Shown piece after piece: positions 59,066-64,000 of a stretch of DNA of 64,000 nucleotides (its first letter is position 1; the number at the start of each line of letters is the position of its first letter). Origin of the DNA: Streptomyces sp. DH41 (lineage in GTDB: Bacteria; Actinomycetota; Actinomycetes; Streptomycetales; Streptomycetaceae). The position numbers were made by a program, and so were the translations under genes. The notes below the pieces were generated by a model. It was given only the letters and a program-made list of their open reading frames with translations. It ran no database searches and was not told the DNA's origin. The stretch is taken from assembly GCF_029813785.1 (NCBI RefSeq), contig NZ_JARVKY010000007.1, forward strand, positions 248,001 to 312,000. Reading direction: 5' to 3'.

Positions 59066-60577
59066 TCAGCGGGCCAGTGGCAGCGCCGCCAGCCCCGCGA
59101 CGACCAGGGTCAGCGGGCCGAACAGGGCGAGCAGGGCGCCGGCGCGGACCGCGGCGGCGGCGCGCAGGGTCGTGGGAGGCGCGCCCAGCCGCAGCAGGGC
59201 GTCGGTGGTGTCGGTGCGGGCGTGTTTGGCCTCGACCGCCGCGGTGAGCAGGGTGGCCACCGCGCAGCCGGCCACCAGCAGGGCGCCGAGGGTGCTGAGC
59301 GGGCCGAAGGCCGGTCCGTCACCGTCGTACAGCGTGGCGGCGACGTAGGCCGCGGACGCCACGGCGCAGACGACGCCGAGGGGACGGCCGATACGGCGCG
59401 ACTCCTCCATGAGTACCCGGCCGGCCAGCAGACGCAGGGCACCGGGGCGGGCTGCCTGGAGCAGGCGGCCGCAGAGATGGGTGAGGCCCGGGCCGGCCAG
59501 GGCGAGGCCCAGGGCGGTGACGGCCCAGCCGAGGAGGACGCCGGCGGAGGGGGTGGTGTCGGGGGACGCGGTGTTGCCGGCGTACGTCTCGACGGCGAGA
59601 CCCGCGGTGAGCACGGCGACGCCCCAGGGGAGGGCGGTGGTGTTCTGGGGACGGGGAGCGTCGGCTCCGGCCCCGGTCGGTGTCCCGGCCGGTGCCGGGG
59701 TTCCGGTCGGGGCCGTGGGGGCGGGTACCGCGTCCGGCGTGGGCTGCGGGACGTCCGCTGTGGCTGAGGCGCGGGTGACATCGGCCAGCGCTCGCGGAGT
59801 GTCTTCTGGCGCGTTCACCGGCGCGGTGTCCACGTGCGCGGCCCCAGCGGACCGGGTGGGCGCGAGGGGGGCGGTGGTCATGCCGGCGGTCATGTCAGCC
59901 GTCGTGTCAGCGGGCCGGGCCGGCACAGTGGCTCCGCCGCCCGCCGTCGCCGGTGCCAGGCGGGCGCCGAAGCGGCCGTACGCCCCGAAGGTCTCGCGGG
60001 CCTTGCCCCAGCCGTACGCGCCGAAGCGGCCGTAGCCGCGCGAGCCGGTGGACGGGGTGCGGCGGGGCTCTCGGGGGCGCAGCGTCAGCGCCACCGCGGC
60101 CGACGCCGTGGCCGGTACCAGGGTCAGCAGGGTCAGCGCCGCCGGGACGGGGAGGGCCCGGCCGACGGCCAGGGAGTCGGCCGCGGCACCGTCGAAGGGC
60201 GGACCCGTCAGGTCGCCGCGCAGGTGCAGAAAGACGACGAGGGCCGCCACCGAGCCGAGCGCGCCGGACAGGGCCGTCGTCGTCGCCGAGACCGCCATCA
60301 GCCGGCCGGGGCCCAGGCCGATCGCCGACAGTCCCGGGCGGGGCCGGGAGCCGGGGTCGGTACGGGCCACGGCGACGGCGAGGTACACGGTGGCGGCCAG
60401 CGGCGCCGCGCACCAGGCCAGGCGGAGGGCGGAGGCGCCGGGTGTGTCCGGGTGGGTCATCGCGTGGCCGAGGGCGCACAGCAGCAGGAAGCCCGTGCCC
60501 GCCGAGGCCACCGCGACCAGCAGACGGCGCAGTTGGACGGCGAGGCGGGCGACGCGGGTCAGGCGGAGAGCGAGCAC
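59066..60577 (-). CDS. ABC transporter permease (FtsX/MacB-like)
   Basis: 503 residues from a GTG at 60577, overlapping the ATPase end by 19 bases. Membrane segments lie in the first third (LLVAVASAGTGFLLLCALGH, APLAATVYLAVAVA and others) and last third (GVAVLTAGLAV, LGALLVAGCAVATLL, ALFGPLTLVVAGLAALPLA). A soluble Ala/Thr/Pro-rich stretch (about 200-310) separates them. The C-terminal DALLRLGAPPTTLRAAAAVR resembles the FtsX domain. Substrate unknown. Confidence 0.75.
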   Translation of the reverse strand: MLALRLTRVARLAVQLRRLLVAVASAGTGFLLLCALGHAMTHPDTPGASALRLAWCAAPLAATVYLAVAVARTDPGSRPRPGLSAIGLGPGRLMAVSATTTALSGALGSVAALVVFLHLRGDLTGPPFDGAAADSLAVGRALPVPAALTLLTLVPATASAAVALTLRPREPRRTPSTGSRGYGRFGAYGWGKARETFGAYGRFGARLAPATAGGGATVPARPADTTADMTAGMTTAPLAPTRSAGAAHVDTAPVNAPEDTPRALADVTRASATADVPQPTPDAVPAPTAPTGTPAPAGTPTGAGADAPRPQNTTALPWGVAVLTAGLAVETYAGNTASPDTTPSAGVLLGWAVTALGLALAGPGLTHLCGRLLQAARPGALRLLAGRVLMEESRRIGRPLGVVCAVASAAYVAATLYDGDGPAFGPLSTLGALLVAGCAVATLLTAAVEAKHARTDTTDALLRLGAPPTTLRAAAAVRAGALLALFGPLTLVVAGLAALPLAR

Positions 60578-61335
60578 GCCGACCGGCCTTCCGTTCCGGG
60601 GGTCCCCGTGGCTTCCGTGGCCACCGCGGTCTCGGTGACCGGAGGAAGGTGCAGGGTCCGCACCCGCCGTCCGTCCAGCAGCGCCACCGCGCGGTCCGCG
60701 AGGGCGGCGGTCCGCGCGTCGTGCGTGGCGAGGAGGACGGTGATGCCGTGCGAGCGGGCCGCCGTGGTGAGCGTCCGCAGGACCTGGGCGCGGTCGGCGC
60801 GGTGCAGGGGGGCCGTCGGCTCGTCGGCGAAGAGGACCGCGGGGGCGACGGCGAGGGCACGGGCGATGCAGACGCGCTGCCGCTCGGCCTGCTGGAGTTC
60901 GTCCGGGCGCCGATGGGCCTTGTCGCCGACGTCGAGGCGCTCCAGCCACTCCAGTGCGGCGGTCTTGGCGCGGCGCCGGCCGACGCCGCGCAGCATGAGG
61001 GGGAGGGCGGCGTTCTCCCAGGTGTTGAGCTCCGGGACGAGCACGGGGGCGGGGTCGATCCAGCCGAAGCGGTCGCGGCGCAGTCGCTCGCGACTGAGCG
61101 GGCCCATGGTGTGCACCGGCACGTTCCCGAACCACACCTCGCCGTCCTGCGGCCGGACCAGGCCGGACAGACACCGCAGCAGTGTGGTCTTGCCGCTGCC
61201 GCGCGGGCCGCTCACGGCGAGGATCTCGCCCTCGCGGACACCGAGCGACACGCCTTGCAGCGCGGGCGAGCCGTCGTGGTGCCGGAAGTGCAGGGCGTCG
61301 GCCCGGAGCACGTCGTGGTCCGGCGGAGCCTCCAT
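60559..61335 (-). CDS. ABC transporter ATPase with degenerate signature motif
   Basis: 258 residues. Walker A GPRGSGKTTLLRCL, Walker B AVLFADEPTAPLHRAD and the H-loop LLATHDARTAAL are present and of the MacB/LolD type. The signature normally reading LSGGQ is LQQAE (PDELQQAERQRVCIARALAV). Because that motif contacts ATP across the dimer, altered or asymmetric ATP hydrolysis is likely. It is paired with the permease at 59066-60577. Confidence 0.85.
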   Translation of the reverse strand: MEAPPDHDVLRADALHFRHHDGSPALQGVSLGVREGEILAVSGPRGSGKTTLLRCLSGLVRPQDGEVWFGNVPVHTMGPLSRERLRRDRFGWIDPAPVLVPELNTWENAALPLMLRGVGRRRAKTAALEWLERLDVGDKAHRRPDELQQAERQRVCIARALAVAPAVLFADEPTAPLHRADRAQVLRTLTTAARSHGITVLLATHDARTAALADRAVALLDGRRVRTLHLPPVTETAVATEATGTPGTEGRSACSLSA

Positions 61336-61509
61336 GGGCGTACACCTCGGTTCTGATCCGTATTTCCCCGGTCACGTCCCCCTTCGGGGGAACGAAGAAG
61401 GGGCTGATCGGTCAAAGGGCACCGTAAGGAGTCCTCCCGGGGGAAGCCGCACAGCACGCGGCCCCGGGCCGCCGTTCCCACTCGAACGGACGGCACCGGG
61501 GCCGGTGAT

Positions 61510-61529
61510 GATCATCCAGACGGATGATC
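61510..61529. terminator. Small hairpin downstream of the aminotransferase
   Basis: GATCATCC (61510-61517) pairs with GGATGATC (61522-61529) around AGAC. It may end the minus-strand aminotransferase transcript. The remaining part of this 286-base gap holds the tandem repeat and the ABC ATPase leader. Confidence 0.45.
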
Positions 61530-61545
61530 GGAGTACGCCTGGATC

Positions 61546-61623
61546 AGACGCCGAGGACAGACGTCTGAATAAGACGCCGAGGACAGACGTCTGAATAAGA
61601 CGCCGAGGACAGACACCTGGATC
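61546..61623 (-). repeat. 26-bp tandem repeat at the aminotransferase 3' end
   Basis: Two identical 26-base units (61546-61571 and 61572-61597) starting AGACGCCGAGGACAGACGTC, and a third unit (61598-61623) that keeps the first 16 bases and diverges afterwards. The identical units contain the palindrome AGACGTCT. The array touches the aminotransferase stop codon (61622-61624). Confidence 0.92.
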
Positions 61624-62989
61624 AGAGCTTCGTCCACGCCTCCGTCAGCGTGGCGCGCAGGATCTGCTCGATCTCGTCGAAGGTCTCCTGGTTGGAGATC
61701 AGCGGCGGGGCGAGCTGGATGACCGGGTCGCCGCGGTCGTCGGCACGGCAGTACAGGCCGTTCTCGAAGAGCTTCTTGGAGAGGAAGCCGTACAGGACGC
61801 GCTCGGTCTCCTCGTCGTTGAAGGACTCCTTGGTGACCTTGTCCTTGACCAGTTCGATGCCGTAGAAGAAGCCGTTGCCGCGGACGTCACCGACGATCGG
61901 CAGGTCGTGCAGCTTCTCCAGGGTGGCGCGGAAGGCGCCCTCGTTGTCGAGCACGTGCTGGTTGAGGCCCTCGCGCTCGAACAGGTCGAGGTTGGCGATA
62001 CCCACCGCCGCGGAGACCGGGTGGCCGCCGAAGGTGTAGCCGTGCAGGAAGGTGTTGTCGCCCTTGTAGAACGGCTCGGCCAGGCGGTCGGAGATGACGC
62101 ACGCGCCGATCGGGGAGTAGCCCGAGGTCATGCCCTTGGCGCAGGTGATCATGTCCGGGACGTAGCCGAACTTGTCGCAGGCGAACGTCGTGCCCAGGCG
62201 GCCGAAGGCGCAGATGACCTCGTCGGAGACGAGCAGCACGTCGTACTGGTCGCAGATCTCGCGCACCCGCTGGAAGTAGCCCGGCGGGGGCGGGAAGCAG
62301 CCGCCGGCGTTCTGCACGGGCTCCAGGAAGACGGCCGCGACCGTCTCCGGGCCCTCGAAGAGGATCTGCTGCTCGATCTGGTCGGCGGCCCAGCGGCCGT
62401 AGGCCTCGGGGTCGTCGCCGTGGATCGGGGCGCGGTAGATGTTGGTGTTCGGCACCTTGTGCGCGCCGGGGACCAGCGGCTCGAAGGGGGCCTTCAGGGC
62501 GGGCAGGCCGGTGATGGACAGGGCGCCCTGCGGGGTGCCGTGGTAGGCGACCGCGCGGGAGATGACCTTGTACTTGGTCGGCTTGCCGGTCAGCTTGAAG
62601 TACTGCTTGGCGAGCTTCCAGGCGGTTTCGACGGCCTCGCCGCCGCCGGTGGTGAAGAAGACCTTGTTGAGGTCGCCGGGGGCCTCGTTCGCCAGGCGCT
62701 CGGCCAGCTCGACGGCCTTGGGGTGGGCGTAGGACCACACCGGGAAGAAGGCGAGTTCCTGCGCCTGCTTGGAGGCGGTCTCGGCGAGCTCGGTGCGGCC
62801 GTGTCCGGCCTGGACCACGAACAGGCCGGCGAGACCGTCGAGGTAGCGCTTGCCCTTGTCGTCGTAGATGTGGGTGCCCTCACCGCGGACGATGGTGGGG
62901 ACGGGGGCGTTCTCGTACGACGACATGCGGGTGAAGTGCATCCACAGGTGGTCGTACGCGGTCCGGCTGAGGTCCTTGTCGGTGCTCAC
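61622..62989 (-). CDS. Class III aminotransferase (polyamine/GABA type)
   Basis: 455-residue PLP enzyme. Conserved: YLDGLAGLFVVQAGHGR, FTTGGGEAVETAWKLAKQYF, EPVQNAGGCFPPPPGY, LLVSDEVICAFGRLGTTFA and the PLP lysine in MITCAKGMTSGYSPIG. GTG 62989 lies 2 bases after the Lrp gene stop, so the two are co-transcribed. With the divergent aldehyde dehydrogenase it matches the S. coelicolor SCO5655-SCO5657 arrangement, which I recall as linked to polyamine (putrescine) use. The exact amine substrate is inferred. Confidence 0.9.
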   Translation of the reverse strand: MSTDKDLSRTAYDHLWMHFTRMSSYENAPVPTIVRGEGTHIYDDKGKRYLDGLAGLFVVQAGHGRTELAETASKQAQELAFFPVWSYAHPKAVELAERLANEAPGDLNKVFFTTGGGEAVETAWKLAKQYFKLTGKPTKYKVISRAVAYHGTPQGALSITGLPALKAPFEPLVPGAHKVPNTNIYRAPIHGDDPEAYGRWAADQIEQQILFEGPETVAAVFLEPVQNAGGCFPPPPGYFQRVREICDQYDVLLVSDEVICAFGRLGTTFACDKFGYVPDMITCAKGMTSGYSPIGACVISDRLAEPFYKGDNTFLHGYTFGGHPVSAAVGIANLDLFEREGLNQHVLDNEGAFRATLEKLHDLPIVGDVRGNGFFYGIELVKDKVTKESFNDEETERVLYGFLSKKLFENGLYCRADDRGDPVIQLAPPLISNQETFDEIEQILRATLTEAWTKL

Positions 62990-62991
62990 GA

Positions 62992-63507
62992 TTATCGGGT
63001 TCCCCACATATAGGTCTGCTTCTTGAGCTTGAGGTAGACGAAGCTCTCGGTGGAGCGCACACCGGGGACGGCCCGGATGCGTTTGTTGATGACGTCCAGA
63101 AGGTGGTCGTCGTCCTCGCAGACGACCTCCACCATCAGGTCGAAGGAGCCCGCGGTCATCACCACGTACTCGCACTCGGCCATGGCCGTCACCGCGTCGG
63201 CGACGGACTCCACGTCGCCCTCGACACGGACGCCGACCATCGCCTGCCGGCGGAAGCCCACGGTGAGCGGGTCCGTGACGGCGACGATCTGCATCACGCC
63301 CTGGTCGAGGAGCTTCTGGACGCGCTGTCGCACGGCCGCCTCCGACAGGCCCACGGCCTTGCCGATGGCGGCGTACGGCCGGCGGCCGTCCTCCTGGAGC
63401 TGCTCGATGATGGCGAGGGAGACGGCGTCCAACTGGGGACCGCCGTTCCTGGACTCGCGGGAGTCCTTCTGGTCTGCGCTTCGACTGGCCACGGCTTCAC
63501 TGTGCAC
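62992..63507 (-). CDS. Lrp/AsnC-family transcriptional regulator
   Basis: 171 residues from the GTG at 63507 (an ATG at 63558 is in frame). Helix-turn-helix: LDAVSLAIIEQLQEDGRRPY, then AAIGKAVGLSEAAVRQRVQK. The C-terminal ligand-binding domain follows (VGVRVEGDVESVADAVTAMA...VMTAGSFDLMVEVVCEDDDH). It precedes the aminotransferase by 2 bases and is divergent from the aldehyde dehydrogenase, so it most likely controls both. Confidence 0.92.
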   Translation of the reverse strand: MHSEAVASRSADQKDSRESRNGGPQLDAVSLAIIEQLQEDGRRPYAAIGKAVGLSEAAVRQRVQKLLDQGVMQIVAVTDPLTVGFRRQAMVGVRVEGDVESVADAVTAMAECEYVVMTAGSFDLMVEVVCEDDDHLLDVINKRIRAVPGVRSTESFVYLKLKKQTYMWGTR

Positions 63508-63520
63508 GACGTATCGACAG

Positions 63521-63582
63521 TTTCGCAAGGCCAGATCGATGAAATCCGTTGTGTACATGGCCTGCTACTACGGATTTCGCAA
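63521..63582. promoter_or_regulatory. Putative operator of the Lrp regulator
   Basis: TTTCGCAA occurs twice in direct orientation (63521-63528 and 63575-63582). GAAATCCGT (63541-63549) forms an inverted repeat with ACGGATTTC (63570-63578). The array sits in the divergent region upstream of both the Lrp gene and the aldehyde dehydrogenase promoter. Confidence 0.5.
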
Positions 63583-63602
63583 CCCGGCCCGGGTCGGGGG
63601 TG

Positions 63603-63630
63603 TTGAAAACGTCAGGTCTCCGTCTAGGGT
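63603..63630 (+). promoter_or_regulatory. Candidate promoter of the aldehyde dehydrogenase
   Basis: TTGAAA (63603-63608) and TAGGGT (63625-63630) with a 16-base spacer; transcription would begin about 35 bases before the GTG at 63673. Confidence 0.6.
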
Positions 63631-63672
63631 GGGTGTCTCAGTTACTGGACACCCGAACTTGGAGGGCCGGCA

Positions 63673-64000
63673 GTGAGCACCGAGCTGCGTCGTCTGCGCA
63701 ATTACATCGACGGTGAGTTCCGGGACGCCGCCGACGGACGGACCACGGAGGTGGTCAACCCCGTCACGGGCGAGGCCTACGCGACCGCCCCCCTGTCCGG
63801 TCAGGCGGACGTCGACGCCGCCATGGCGGCCGCCGCCGCGGCCTTCCCGGCCTGGCGCGACACCACCCCGGCCGAGCGGCAGAAGGCCCTGCTGAAGATC
63901 GCGGACGCGTTCGAGGAGCGGGCCGAGGAGCTGATCGCGGCCGAGGTGGAGAACACGGGCAAGCCCATCGGCCTGACCCGCTCCGAGGAGATCCCGCCGA
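63673..64000 (+). CDS. Aldehyde dehydrogenase, 5' part (gamma-aminobutyraldehyde type)
   Basis: First 109 codons, running off the window. The N-terminus VSTELRRLRNYIDGEFRDAA and VVNPVTGEAYATAPLSGQAD then AFPAWRDTTPAERQKALLKI are typical of the aldehyde dehydrogenase superfamily; catalytic residues lie outside. The GTG follows TTGGAGGG. With the divergent Lrp-aminotransferase pair it would oxidise the aldehyde formed by transamination, such as 4-aminobutanal from putrescine; this specificity is inferred from context. Confidence 0.88.
   Translation, partial: MSTELRRLRNYIDGEFRDAADGRTTEVVNPVTGEAYATAPLSGQADVDAAMAAAAAAFPAWRDTTPAERQKALLKIADAFEERAEELIAAEVENTGKPIGLTRSEEIPP

Noticed and set aside
59066..61375. 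Single 769-codon reading frame suggesting a fused ABC protein
   Set aside because: Only the part from 60577 reads as a permease; the upstream portion is Arg/Pro-rich and antisense-like, while the real ATPase is in another frame with intact Walker motifs.

Overview
The window is a high-GC (about 70% or more) core-chromosome segment of a Streptomyces species. Supporting signs are GTG starts, the strong third-position G/C bias, the genes for the sporulation sigma factor WhiG and the differentiation regulator NsdA, four adjacent type I signal peptidases, an actinobacterial-style mycothiol-dependent enzyme family member, and a gene order (recG, rsmD, coaD, rpmF, rnc, mutM, smc, glcP, ftsY, nsdA, amtB-glnK-glnD, ffh, rpsP-rimM-trmD-rplS, sipW-Z, dprA, whiG, rpsB-tsf-pyrH-frr-cdsA, rlmN) that I recognise from the S. 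coelicolor SCO5566-SCO5657 region. I see no phage, insertion sequence, rRNA, tRNA or biosynthetic cluster.

Layout. 1-9.5 kb: 3' end of recG, rsmD, coaD, a coiled-coil protein with an internal duplication, the DUF177-rpmF-rnc operon, mutM, an HxlR regulator, a CAP-domain exported protein, acylphosphatase and a 70-residue coiled-coil protein ending at a clear intrinsic terminator. 9.7-19.3 kb: smc, the glucose permease gene glcP, a small hypothetical, an NCS1 permease, ftsY, and a degenerate primase/polymerase-like protein. 19.7-29.5 kb: nsdA, the nitrogen operon amtB-glnK-glnD behind a GlnR-type box, ffh with a 21-bp-stem terminator, and an FtsH-type protease. 29.5-35.5 kb: a lipoprotein, a methyltransferase carrying a 15-bp tandem repeat, a 671-base non-coding stretch, a SprT-like zincin, and the ribosome operon rpsP-khpA-rimM-trmD-rplS. 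35.5-43.7 kb: sipW, sipX, sipY, sipZ, a NUDIX gene, DUF2469, yraN, comM/yifB and dprA. 43.9-51.3 kb: whiG, a TetR regulator, an M23 peptidase, and rpsB-tsf-pyrH-frr-cdsA punctuated by strong hairpins. 51.3-64 kb: a two-repeat CRISPR-like element, rlmN, a TPP-riboswitch-controlled thiamine ABC transporter, a maleylpyruvate-isomerase-like protein, a sortase-type LAETG surface protein, a VOC protein, an ABC exporter whose ATPase lacks the LSGGQ signature, and a polyamine/GABA-type catabolic locus (aminotransferase and Lrp regulator divergent from an aldehyde dehydrogenase).

How the genes fit together. Most of the window is protein synthesis and export: ribosomal proteins, EF-Ts, ribosome recycling factor, 16S/23S/tRNA modification enzymes, both SRP GTPases and four signal peptidases. 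Around these sit nitrogen sensing, glucose uptake, lipid and nucleotide precursor synthesis, chromosome organisation, DNA repair and uptake-type proteins, and development regulators.

The most unusual observations are the orphan CRISPR-like repeat pair between cdsA and rlmN, the apparent loss of the sipX stop codon so that its frame runs 347 bases into sipY, a DnaA-box-like sequence ahead of yraN-comM-dprA, operator-like repeats ahead of smc and in the Lrp/aldehyde dehydrogenase divergent region, a TPP riboswitch followed by a terminator-like hairpin, the sequestering-type hairpin ahead of rplS, and repeated in-frame tandem micro-duplications in otherwise conserved housekeeping genes.
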